A stretch of 7,581 nt of DNA, from NCBI GenBank assembly GCA_019314425.1, contig JAFCZI010000107.1:1-7581 (forward strand). The letters are read 5' to 3'. A program made the translations under genes and the position numbers. The notes under the pieces are model-generated. The model had not been told where the DNA came from, made no database searches, and saw nothing but the letters and a program-made list of their open reading frames with translations. Positions 1 through 6,350 of this stretch are shown in pieces. Origin of the DNA: Deltaproteobacteria bacterium. Lineage in GTDB: Bacteria; Desulfobacterota; DSM-4660; Desulfatiglandales; Desulfatiglandaceae. Position 1 is the stretch's first letter; the number at the start of each line of letters is the position of its first letter.

Positions 1-576
1 AACCTTCATTAAGGCGTATGCATCCGTAATAGACGTGGGTTCCGGAGAGACAACCACTATGATCTCCGGAGCACTGCTGTTAAACCGCATCACATTTGAG
101 GAAATACCCGCTCCCGTATCAATTAAAAAGTAATCAACTGAATCGATGAGTGAATCAAGGGCCGTGAACATCCGAAGTTCCTGCTCATCCGTCAAATCGC
201 TGAGTTCTTGAATGCCAGAAGGAGCAGGAAGGATCTTGACCTTTCCGGGACCTTCGATCACTATTTCCGAAATGGTTTTGGCACCTGTAATGACATGGGA
301 CAAATTATACTTCGGTGCCAACCCTAACAACACATCAAGATTGCCCAATCCCAAGTCCGCATCAAGAATCAGGACCTTTTTTCCCAACCGGCTGATAACA
401 AACCCAAGATTGGCAACGATATTGCTTTTGCCCACGCCTCCCTTTCCGCTGGTTACGGCGATGACACGCGTATGGGGCTTGCGGCGCTCACTTTTGTTCT
501 TTTCCGTAGCCCCCCCCCTGCCTGCTATTCTGTCAGTCAAACTTATGACCTTGTTCGGCGGCGATTTATGATTCAC
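1..576 (-). CDS. flhG: FlhG (FleN/YlxH), MinD-like ATPase controlling flagellar number; 3' end outside window
   Basis: The first 192 residues are visible and the frame is open to the window edge. A deviant Walker A (GKGGVGKS, about residues 44-51), a Walker A' segment (ILDADLGLGNLD, 70-81) and a Walker B region (DYFLIDTGAGIS, about 148-159) identify a ParA/MinD-family ATPase. The DTGAG form, with flhF just upstream, points to FlhG rather than MinD. The family dimerises on ATP at the membrane, stimulates the FlhF GTPase and restricts flagellar number. The start is GTG: a GGAGAG lies 8 bases before it, the upstream in-frame stretch up to a TAA has no start codon, and the nearby ATG at 592 is in another frame and stops after eight codons. 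Two oddities: the N-terminal 36 residues show no DQAxxLR-type activator motif, and codons 20-23 contain nine consecutive G. Identity is secure; the C-terminal membrane-binding helix cannot be seen. Confidence 0.93.
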   Translation of the reverse strand, partial: MNHKSPPNKVISLTDRIAGRGGATEKNKSERRKPHTRVIAVTSGKGGVGKSNIVANLGFVISRLGKKVLILDADLGLGNLDVLLGLAPKYNLSHVITGAKTISEIVIEGPGKVKILPAPSGIQELSDLTDEQELRMFTALDSLIDSVDYFLIDTGAGISSNVMRFNSSAPEIIVVVSPEPTSITDAYALMKV

Positions 577-584
577 GGTGGGAT

Positions 585-590
585 CTCTCC
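585..590 (-). promoter_or_regulatory. Ribosome binding site deciding the flhG GTG start
   Basis: GGAGAG on the minus strand ends 8 bases before the GTG at 576-574. It is the only good Shine-Dalgarno match near the start of the open frame, and it favours GTG over the in-frame TTG at codon 13. Confidence 0.7.
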
Positions 591-606
591 ATTTTCTTAG
601 CGTCTG

Positions 607-639
607 TTAATACCCGGTTATTAATACCTAGTTAATACC
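607..639 (-). repeat. Three copies of GGTATTAA in the flhF-flhG gap
   Basis: The octamer GGTATTAA (TTAATACC on the plus strand) occurs at 632-639, 621-628 and 607-614, with start-to-start spacings of 11 and 14 bp. The copies occupy the centre of the 81 bp gap between the flhF stop and the flhG GTG, upstream of the flhG ribosome binding site. This could be a binding site or a decayed tandem duplication; no function can be read from the sequence. Confidence 0.6.
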
Positions 640-657
640 TGGGGTAGCCGTTCGCAT

Positions 658-1905
658 TCAAGCATATGATCGTTTCAAATAAGGGCCGTATTCGCGTTGT
701 ACTTCCTCCCGATGCCTCGATTTTTCAGACCTGCGAGGGAACCGTCCGGTTCCTTTTTTTCGGACCCATATCATATCCACCAGTTTCTCCAAGGTAGCAA
801 TTTCTATGCCCTCAGGGACTTGTGGGCTATTTGTAAAATATGAAACAGGTATTTTTGTCCGGATTAATTGATTAAGGAGATCCCCGTATTCACTACTATC
901 ATCAAGTTTTGTAAATATCAGACTGTCAATGGACATTACGCCGAACCTGTCCAGCATGCGGATAAAGTCTTTTTCCTTTGTGCCGGCACTCAAGAGAAGA
1001 TGAATCTCCACTGACCTGACATGATCAAGAAGATCTTTCAGTTCACCAAGCCGGCGCGTATCTTTTTGGCTTATCCCGGGTGTATCAATCAGGATAAGAT
1101 CCTTCTTTTTTAACTTTTTGAGGGAATTCTCAAGCTCTTCTTTGGTTAAAGCAATCTCCATCTGAACATCTAAAACCCTGGCGTAGATTTCGAGTTGAGC
1201 CATGGCCCCGATCCGCTTGTCATCCAGGGTAATCAACCCTACCCTCTTCTCAGTCAGGCCTTCGATAGCGGCTAATTTCGCAATAGTGGTCGTTTTTCCG
1301 ACCCCGGTGGGACCTATCAGGGCAATCACTTTTTGTTTTCCACGTTCTACTCTTACAGATCTGGTTGCGGCGCCCATTTTTGCAAGATTTTCGAGCAACT
1401 GCGGCTTGATCTCTTCAAGTTCAAAAAGCTTGCTTGGGGATACGGCGGCATCGAGTTTTTTGATCAAATCCAGCGCAATCTTCTCTTTTACGCCCTGGTT
1501 CTGCATCTCCTGGGAAAGATCAAAGAGCCCCATTCCGATATCCCTCTGTTGGGGGATACGATTCTCCGCCCGGGCCGGGTTGGCCCTGTTTCGAAAATTT
1601 CCGGAGTCTTCTCTAACCAGAGAAATGGGCCGCCTCCAATCTCTTTGACCGACAGAAACCGGCCCCACGGACACACCCTTATGCGGTCGCCACCTTCCGG
1701 CAGGGACCTTGTTGTCCCGATCGGCAGGGTAACTGGCATCCGTTGCCGCAGTGACTTCCACACACGGCCCTTTCAAAAACCCAAGCATCCCCAGTCCATT
1801 CTTTATATCCTTGGCGGAAAGAATTACGGCTTGGGAACCAAACTCTTTTTTGACCAACCTCAATGCCTCGGCCATATCCTGTGCTCGAAATTTTTTAATT
1901 TGCAT
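658..1905 (-). CDS. flhF: FlhF, SRP-type GTPase for flagellar placement
   Basis: This 415-residue protein opens with the typical FlhF N-terminus (MQIKKFRAQDMAEALRLV). A low-complexity linker (about 50-125), a helical N-domain (about 130-185) and an SRP-family NG GTPase follow. G1 is GPTGVGKTTT (198-207), G3 is DTPG (274-277) and G4 is TKLD (332-335). In the family FlhF marks the flagellar site at the membrane, often a pole, and forms a GTP-dependent homodimer whose GTPase is triggered by FlhG. The usual DTYRI segment reads DDKRIGA (228-234), G3 has P where A is usual (DTAG), and the G5 region reads TNSPQVPE (358-365). The protein also has a basic tail of about 35 residues (381-415). The ATG lies inside the end of flhA (11 bp overlap, ATGCAAATTAA), and the only purine-rich stretch upstream is about 12 bases away, so translation is probably coupled to flhA. 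The family call is firm. Confidence 0.96.
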   Translation of the reverse strand: MQIKKFRAQDMAEALRLVKKEFGSQAVILSAKDIKNGLGMLGFLKGPCVEVTAATDASYPADRDNKVPAGRWRPHKGVSVGPVSVGQRDWRRPISLVREDSGNFRNRANPARAENRIPQQRDIGMGLFDLSQEMQNQGVKEKIALDLIKKLDAAVSPSKLFELEEIKPQLLENLAKMGAATRSVRVERGKQKVIALIGPTGVGKTTTIAKLAAIEGLTEKRVGLITLDDKRIGAMAQLEIYARVLDVQMEIALTKEELENSLKKLKKKDLILIDTPGISQKDTRRLGELKDLLDHVRSVEIHLLLSAGTKEKDFIRMLDRFGVMSIDSLIFTKLDDSSEYGDLLNQLIRTKIPVSYFTNSPQVPEGIEIATLEKLVDMIWVRKKGTGRFPRRSEKSRHREEVQREYGPYLKRSYA

Positions 1906-3997
1906 CGTCTAAAACCACCGTTCCTATAGAGTGAATTTGTATATTGTTTACAATCTCGTTATATGACAACACTACCAAACCGGGAATAAACCGGTCGGCA
2001 AGTTTCTTGAAATGCGGCCTGATCAGCGGTGAACACAACACAACCGGCTGCTGATTGAGTTGTGAAAATTTCTCAAGATTCTGGGTGACTTTTCTCATTA
2101 TATCCTGGGCTACACCCGGCTCAATGGGAAGGAAACTGCCCTGTTCGGTATTCTGAATCGCCTGAGATATGGTTGTTTCAATGCACTGGTCCAGGGTTAT
2201 TACCGGGATATCCCCTTCGGGGCTTTGATAGAGTTTGGTAATGGTCCTGGCAAGGGACTGGCGAACATATTCGGTGAGCGTATCCGCGTCCTTTATCATC
2301 GGAGCCCAATCGGCCAATGTCTCCAAGATAGTCAGCATGTCTCTAATGGGGACCTGTTCGATCAGAAGATTCTGAAGGACCTTTCCGACGGCCACAATGG
2401 GGAGCAGATTGGGGATCAATTCCTCCACCACTTTTGGATAGGACGTTTTCAGATTATCCACAAGCTTCTGAACCTCCTGCCTTCCCAACAACTCATGGGC
2501 ATGCCGCTTGATCACATCGGACAGGTGGGTAATCAAAACAGTGGGCAGGTCCACAACGGTATACCCCTTGGCCAGAGCGTCTTCTCTTACCCCTTCCTTA
2601 ATCCAAAAGGCCGGCAGTCCATAGGTAGGTTCCTTTGTGGGGACACCACCGATCTTTCCATCCACATTGCCGGGATCCATTGCCAGGTAGTGGTTCATCA
2701 TCAACTCACCCCGGGCCACTTCATTTCCTTTGAGCAGAATGGAATATTCGCCAGGCTTCAACTTCATATTATCCTGAATATGGATGGGGGCGACAATAAT
2801 CCCGATATCCTTGGCAATCTGGTTCCTGAAAGACCGGATCCTTTCTAAAAGATCACCGTCCTGATCCGCATCCACCAGGGGAATAAGACCGTATCCAACT
2901 TCCAGCGCTAAAATATCGATGGGGGGAATCAGCTCCAGACTTTTCTGGGGTTTGGCCTTCTCTTCAATCATTTCCCGCTCTTCATCCTTTTCCTGCTCAA
3001 CCTTTCTTGACTTAGTCACGGTGTACGCAATGCCCCCGGCGATTATCGCCAATACCATAAAGGGAACCGCCGGCAATCCGGGGACCAGCGCAAACCCGAA
3101 AAGGGCCACAGAGGCAGTTCCCAAGGCCTTCGGCTGATGCAACATCTGAGACAATACCTCTTTGCCCAATGTTGCCTTAGCCCCCGCCCTGCTGACCACG
3201 ATACCGGCGGCGGTTGATATCATCAAAGCAGGAATCTGAGTAACAAGGCCATCGCCTACGGTTAACAGGGTATAGGTCTGTGCGGCATCGACGATATTCA
3301 TGCCATCCTGCAAAACCCCGATAGCAAGCCCCCCCACGATGTTGATCAACGTGATGATTATGCCGGCGATGGCATCTCCCTTGACGAATTTACTCGCACC
3401 GTCCATGGCCCCATAAAAATCCGCTTCCTGGGAAATCTCTTTCCGCCTCTCCTTTGCCTCTTTTTCCCCTATGAGCCCCGCGTTGAGATCGGCATCAATA
3501 CTCATCTGTTTCCCAGGCATCGCATCCAGGGTAAAACGAGCGGCCACTTCGCCGATTCTTCCGGACCCCTTTGTGATAACCATGAGATTGATAAGGACAA
3601 GGACAACAAAAATAATGGCCCCAACCACATAATTCCCCCCTACCACAAAGCTCCCAAACGCTTTGATTACGCTTCCGGCAGCCGCAGGGCCCTCGTTACC
3701 ATGCAACAAAATGATCCGGGTTGACGCGATATTAAGAGACAACCTGAATAAAGTGGCAACCAGGAGTATGGATGGGAATGCCGAAAAATCCAACGGCTTC
3801 AAAAGGTATGTACCCACCAAAAGAATTGTCAGAGCAAACGTTATGTTAAAGGATAAAAGCAGGTCCAGGAGAAAGGGGGGCAACGGCATGACCATCAGGA
3901 TCAGGATGCCTACAACACCCACAGCCGCCAAAATATCGCTGTTTCTGGCGAAAAAGGGAACGCCCATTGAATTATCGATTTGGTCTGTCAGCGCCAT
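1895..3997 (-). CDS. flhA: FlhA, flagellar type III export gate protein
   Basis: This 700-residue protein has the usual FlhA length. The N-terminal half is strongly hydrophobic, with several membrane segments between about 22 and 335, followed by a charged linker (about 330-350) and a large cytosolic domain. The FHIPEP-family signature covers 154-176 (RFTLDAMPGKQM, then DADLNAGLI). Asp208, in KGDAIAGI, matches the aspartate known to be needed for proton-driven export in Salmonella. The cytosolic domain forms a nonameric ring that docks chaperone-substrate complexes. The ATG at 3997 has TTGGAG 4 bases upstream, which is close but usable; a second in-frame ATG at codon 11 has no ribosome binding site. 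A 254 bp gap with a candidate sigma-54 promoter separates it from flhB. Its last codons overlap the start of flhF, so the two are probably translated together. Confidence 0.98.
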   Translation of the reverse strand: MALTDQIDNSMGVPFFARNSDILAAVGVVGILILMVMPLPPFLLDLLLSFNITFALTILLVGTYLLKPLDFSAFPSILLVATLFRLSLNIASTRIILLHGNEGPAAAGSVIKAFGSFVVGGNYVVGAIIFVVLVLINLMVITKGSGRIGEVAARFTLDAMPGKQMSIDADLNAGLIGEKEAKERRKEISQEADFYGAMDGASKFVKGDAIAGIIITLINIVGGLAIGVLQDGMNIVDAAQTYTLLTVGDGLVTQIPALMISTAAGIVVSRAGAKATLGKEVLSQMLHQPKALGTASVALFGFALVPGLPAVPFMVLAIIAGGIAYTVTKSRKVEQEKDEEREMIEEKAKPQKSLELIPPIDILALEVGYGLIPLVDADQDGDLLERIRSFRNQIAKDIGIIVAPIHIQDNMKLKPGEYSILLKGNEVARGELMMNHYLAMDPGNVDGKIGGVPTKEPTYGLPAFWIKEGVREDALAKGYTVVDLPTVLITHLSDVIKRHAHELLGRQEVQKLVDNLKTSYPKVVEELIPNLLPIVAVGKVLQNLLIEQVPIRDMLTILETLADWAPMIKDADTLTEYVRQSLARTITKLYQSPEGDIPVITLDQCIETTISQAIQNTEQGSFLPIEPGVAQDIMRKVTQNLEKFSQLNQQPVVLCSPLIRPHFKKLADRFIPGLVVLSYNEIVNNIQIHSIGTVVLDDAN

Positions 3998-4047
3998 GTT
4001 TCTCCAACCGGGTTATAATCTTCAATTCCTTCCATGACACGAGCATA

Positions 4048-4063
4048 TGCATTTTCCATGCCC
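4048..4063 (-). promoter_or_regulatory. Candidate sigma-54 (-24/-12) promoter for flhA
   Basis: The minus strand reads GGGCATGGAAAATGCA. Against the consensus TGGCACG-N4-TTGCA it keeps GGCA and G at -24 and TGCA at -12, with the required GG and GC exactly 10 bases apart; three consensus bases differ. A run of T lies just upstream. The predicted transcript would start near 4037, giving a leader of about 40 bases that includes the flhA ribosome binding site. Sigma-54 control of flagellar genes is common in Gram-negative bacteria. This is a pattern match by eye, so confidence is moderate. Confidence 0.5.
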
Positions 4064-4080
4064 ATAAAAAAACTTCGAAC
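4061..4080 (-). repeat. Intergenic motif GTTCG-N-TTTTTTATGGG, copy 2
   Basis: The minus strand reads GTTCGAAGTTTTTTTATGGG. Its last three bases overlap the candidate -24 element of the flhA promoter. It matches the motif at 6641-6659 apart from the three or four central bases. Confidence 0.35.
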
Positions 4081-4251
4081 ACAGCGCTCGTTGTTTTAGG
4101 CATAAAGTCCATTGAGTTCATTAGATATTTACAGGCGGATACAGATTTCCGAAACAGGATTTTGAGATGACATCAGAAGCGATAACAGCAATTTTACTGA
4201 AAATGGCGGGGGTGACCGGTTAACAATTTGACATGGGCGTCAAAGATTGAA

Positions 4252-5319
4252 CTATTTTCTCATTCCCTTTAACTTATAGACATATGCCAGGACTTCGGCC
4301 ACGGCCTTATAAAGATCGGAGGGAACAAAGTCACCGATCTCCGTCGATTTGAAAAGGGCCTGGGCCAGGGGTTTATTCTCTACGATGGTCACATCGTTTT
4401 CCCTGGCGACATTCTTGATCCTTTCCGCGACCAACTTGGCCCCCTTCGCGACGATCTGAGGCGCAAACATCGCTTTGGCATCATATTTAACGGCAATGGC
4501 CAAAGTGGTCGGGTTGGTAATGACAACATCCGCATCCGGCACGGATTCCATCATTCTTTTCATGGCCATTTCCCTTTGGGCCCGCCTGATCCTGCTCTTG
4601 ATCTGCGGATCTCCCTCTGATTGTTTGGCCTCATCTTTGACTTCCTCCTTGCTCATCATCAGGTCTTTGGTATGCTGCCAGCGCTGGTAAGAGAAATCTA
4701 TTGCCGCCAGAACAATCATTCCCAAACCGACGTAAAAGAGCATTTTCAAAGAGACCGTGCCGATATAAGTCAGGATCTGTCCCACACTCATCTCGATGAG
4801 CGACGGGATAGTATCCAGTTCTCCCCGCAGAACCAGCCAGGAGATACCGCCGATGAAACTGATTTTGACAAGCGATTTGAGAAGCTCAACCAGGGATTTC
4901 AGGGAAACAAATTTTTTCATCCCCGTAATGGGGTTGAATTTCGATATTTTTGGAGTAAAGGGCTTTAAGGTAAACAAAAAGCCCACCTGAAGGAGATTGG
5001 CGGCAACTCCCATAATCAAAACAACCACGAGCAGCGGCGTCATGACGAGGGCTATTTGCTGAAAGACCTCAAGCAAAAACGCCCTGGCCGAAATCCCCTC
5101 AAGATGCAAGGTCCCGAGATTTTGAAAAATACCGCGCGAAAAATCGGCAAGCTGCCCAAACATCCATGGTCCCACAAAGAGGAATACGCCTAAAGCCCCC
5201 AGGAAGATGAAAGCCGTGGAAACCTCCTGGCTCTTTATGACCTGCCCCTCCTCCCTTGCCTTGGAGAGTTTTTTGCCGGTCGGCTTTTCGGTCTTTTCCT
5301 GATCACTCTTTTCAGCCAC
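4252..5319 (-). CDS. flhB: FlhB, flagellar export gate and substrate-specificity switch
   Basis: This 355-residue protein matches the FlhB family in length and layout. It has a charged N-terminus (AEKSDQEKTEKPTGKKLSKA), four hydrophobic segments (about 32-52, 88-112, 150-165 and 182-208), a long charged cytosolic helix (about 212-258) and the C-terminal domain. FlhB works with FlhA in export and switches substrates from rod/hook to filament when it cleaves itself between Asn and Pro of the NPTH motif. Here the site reads NPTT (269-272), so the cleavage Asn and Pro are present but the His is replaced by Thr. The C-terminal part is otherwise intact, including IVENKPLAQALFK and GDFVPSDLYKAVAEVLAYVY. 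The start is GTG with GAGGG 6 bases upstream. It lies 54 bp after fliR, a gap mostly filled by a heptamer repeat. Confidence 0.97.
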   Translation of the reverse strand: MAEKSDQEKTEKPTGKKLSKAREEGQVIKSQEVSTAFIFLGALGVFLFVGPWMFGQLADFSRGIFQNLGTLHLEGISARAFLLEVFQQIALVMTPLLVVVLIMGVAANLLQVGFLFTLKPFTPKISKFNPITGMKKFVSLKSLVELLKSLVKISFIGGISWLVLRGELDTIPSLIEMSVGQILTYIGTVSLKMLFYVGLGMIVLAAIDFSYQRWQHTKDLMMSKEEVKDEAKQSEGDPQIKSRIRRAQREMAMKRMMESVPDADVVITNPTTLAIAVKYDAKAMFAPQIVAKGAKLVAERIKNVARENDVTIVENKPLAQALFKSTEIGDFVPSDLYKAVAEVLAYVYKLKGMRK

Positions 5320-5325
5320 GACAAA

Positions 5326-5330
5326 CCCTC
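5326..5330 (-). promoter_or_regulatory. Ribosome binding site for the flhB GTG start
   Basis: GAGGG on the minus strand ends 6 bases before the GTG at 5319-5317 and fixes that start. It lies only 3 bases from the end of the heptamer repeat. Confidence 0.75.
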
Positions 5331-5333
5331 GTT

Positions 5334-5368
5334 GGATTGCGGATTTCGGATTGCGGATTGCGGATTGT
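5334..5368. repeat. Five-copy 7 bp tandem repeat between fliR and flhB
   Basis: On the plus strand, consecutive heptamers read GGATTGC, GGATTTC, GGATTGC, GGATTGC and GGATTGT, 35 bp with no spacer. The array fills most of the 54 bp gap, begins 5 bp after the fliR stop and ends 3 bp before the flhB ribosome binding site. Arrays of this kind grow and shrink by slippage, so copy number could vary between strains. Any effect would be on gap length or mRNA folding, because no coding frame is crossed. Confidence 0.85.
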
Positions 5369-5373
5369 GGCGA

Positions 5374-6150
5374 TCACATGGCACCCAGTAGCTTCAGAAG
5401 ATCATTCCCGATTCCCCTGAATAATACTTCAAAAAACGACACCATATATGGCAGCGTAAAAACAAAGAAAATCAAGCCAACAAGAATTTTCAAGGGCATG
5501 GCCACAAAAAAGATATTCATTTGCGGGACAGTCCGTGCCGCCAGCCCAAAGGCTACGCTCATCAACAACAGCACCACGATGAGTGGCGCGCCGACCTTGA
5601 CAGCAATAATAAACATATTGCCTGAAAGAGACACCAACTGCTCCATCAGGGAATGGGTGAATTGGAATTGAAAGGGGGGCACCAACCGGAAGCTCTCAAC
5701 CAGGGCCCGCAAAAACCAGTAATGGGCATTTATGGACACAAAAACCAGCAGGGCTATGAGGTTATTTAACTGGGCAAGAAGGGGGACCTGCTCGCTTGTA
5801 GCAGGATCAATAATATTGGCCATGGCCAAACCCATCTGAAAACCCACCAACTGTCCTGCCAACTGTATCCCCACAAACAGCATTCTAACAGAAAGCCCGA
5901 TAAGGACCCCGATAAGGACTTCGCTGATGACGCCTATGACGAGCGGTATGGCCTGGAAACTGATCGGCAGATCACGCAGATCCAAAAGGGGGAAAAGGAT
6001 AAGACTGACAGAAAAGCACAGTCCAACCTTAAACAAAACGGGGATATTGCGACTGTTAAAGATTGGAGCGGTCAGCAAAATAGCGCCGACTCTCAAAAAA
6101 ATCAAGAGGAAGATTTGTATTTGCGGAAGGGAAACATTCAGAGATAACAT
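5374..6150 (-). CDS. fliR: FliR, flagellar type III export gate channel protein
   Basis: From the ATG at 6150 this is a 258-residue, strongly hydrophobic protein, the usual FliR length, with about six membrane segments. Family features include GFQMGLAMANIIDP (103-116), the NNLIALLVFVSINAHYW stretch (129-145), GLAARTVPQMNIF (202-214) and the terminal helix after LPYMVSFFEVLF. FliR caps the FliP5FliQ4FliR1 export channel. The frame extends to a TTG at 6225, but that adds 25 residues encoded by the palindromic element and has no ribosome binding site, so I chose the ATG, where typical FliR sequence begins. The ATG itself lacks a clear Shine-Dalgarno match (upstream AAAAGAAATAAATGGCCC). The family call is firm; the start is less certain. 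Confidence 0.95.
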   Translation of the reverse strand: MLSLNVSLPQIQIFLLIFLRVGAILLTAPIFNSRNIPVLFKVGLCFSVSLILFPLLDLRDLPISFQAIPLVIGVISEVLIGVLIGLSVRMLFVGIQLAGQLVGFQMGLAMANIIDPATSEQVPLLAQLNNLIALLVFVSINAHYWFLRALVESFRLVPPFQFQFTHSLMEQLVSLSGNMFIIAVKVGAPLIVVLLLMSVAFGLAARTVPQMNIFFVAMPLKILVGLIFFVFTLPYMVSFFEVLFRGIGNDLLKLLGAM

Positions 6151-6168
6151 GGGCCATTTATTTCTTTT

Positions 6169-6328
6169 AGGGAACTGGAAGAAAATAATATACGCATATC
6201 GTGCAGGACTTTTGTTCGTTTTCAAGGCGTGATGACAGGTGCATAGTGAGCTATGTGCCTGTTATCACAACGTAGAAAACGGGCAAAAGGGCAAGCAGGA
6301 TGCGTAGATTATTTTTTGGAAGTTCCCT
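6169..6328. mobile_element. 160 bp near-palindrome, MITE-like, between fliQ and fliR
   Basis: The whole stretch is one imperfect inverted repeat centred at 6248/6249. Pairing arms from outside in are 6169-6176 with 6321-6328 (8 bp); 6180-6189 with 6308-6317 (10 pairs, one G-U); 6191-6197 with 6300-6306 (7 bp); 6209-6223 with 6275-6289 (15 pairs, two G-U); and 6229-6246 with 6251-6268 (18 pairs, three G-U), closed by a 4-base loop. About 58 of 78 positions pair. It has no coding capacity. The ends GGGAACT and AGTTCCC are flanked by TTA on both sides (6167-6169 and 6328-6330), which could be a 3 bp target duplication. A non-autonomous transposon copy is the likeliest explanation; a structured RNA or a REP-like element is the alternative. 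Confidence 0.65.
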
Positions 6329-6350
6329 TAGAGTCATTGCCATCGTTTTT

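Larger units (their letters stand above)
3998..4251. other. 254 bp flhB-flhA intergenic region
   Basis: This is the longest stretch without a recognised gene. I see a candidate sigma-54 promoter near the flhA end and a short motif shared with the fliP-fliQ gap. I see no convincing terminator hairpin after flhB. The only reading frames are short (43 and 25 codons, running into the flhA start) and lack good ribosome binding sites. Confidence 0.6.

Noticed and set aside
1333..1929. Long plus-strand open frame opposite flhF
   Set aside because: It is the antisense of a clear flhF gene, has no recognisable domain and no supporting ribosome binding site; the 207-residue frame at 2225-2848 opposite flhA fails in the same way.
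3988..4065. 25-codon minus-strand frame ending just inside flhA, as a possible coupled leader peptide
   Set aside because: It has no ribosome binding site and lies over the candidate promoter, so the first part would not be transcribed from it.
3972..4103. 43-codon minus-strand frame running into the start of flhA
   Set aside because: Only a weak GGA precedes its ATG, the product matches nothing I recognise, and its end overlaps flhA in another frame.
3967..4170. Plus-strand 67-codon frame across the flhB-flhA gap
   Set aside because: It starts inside flhA on the opposite strand, has no ribosome binding site or recognisable motif, and crosses the candidate flhA promoter.
6151..6225. 25-residue N-terminal extension of FliR from a TTG start
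   Set aside because: The extra residues are encoded by the palindromic element, there is no Shine-Dalgarno match, and FliR of normal length begins at the ATG at 6150.
6209..6289. The palindrome core as a Rho-independent terminator
   Set aside because: No T run follows the stem directly on either strand; the T run at 6312-6317 is part of an outer arm and lies more than 20 bases away.
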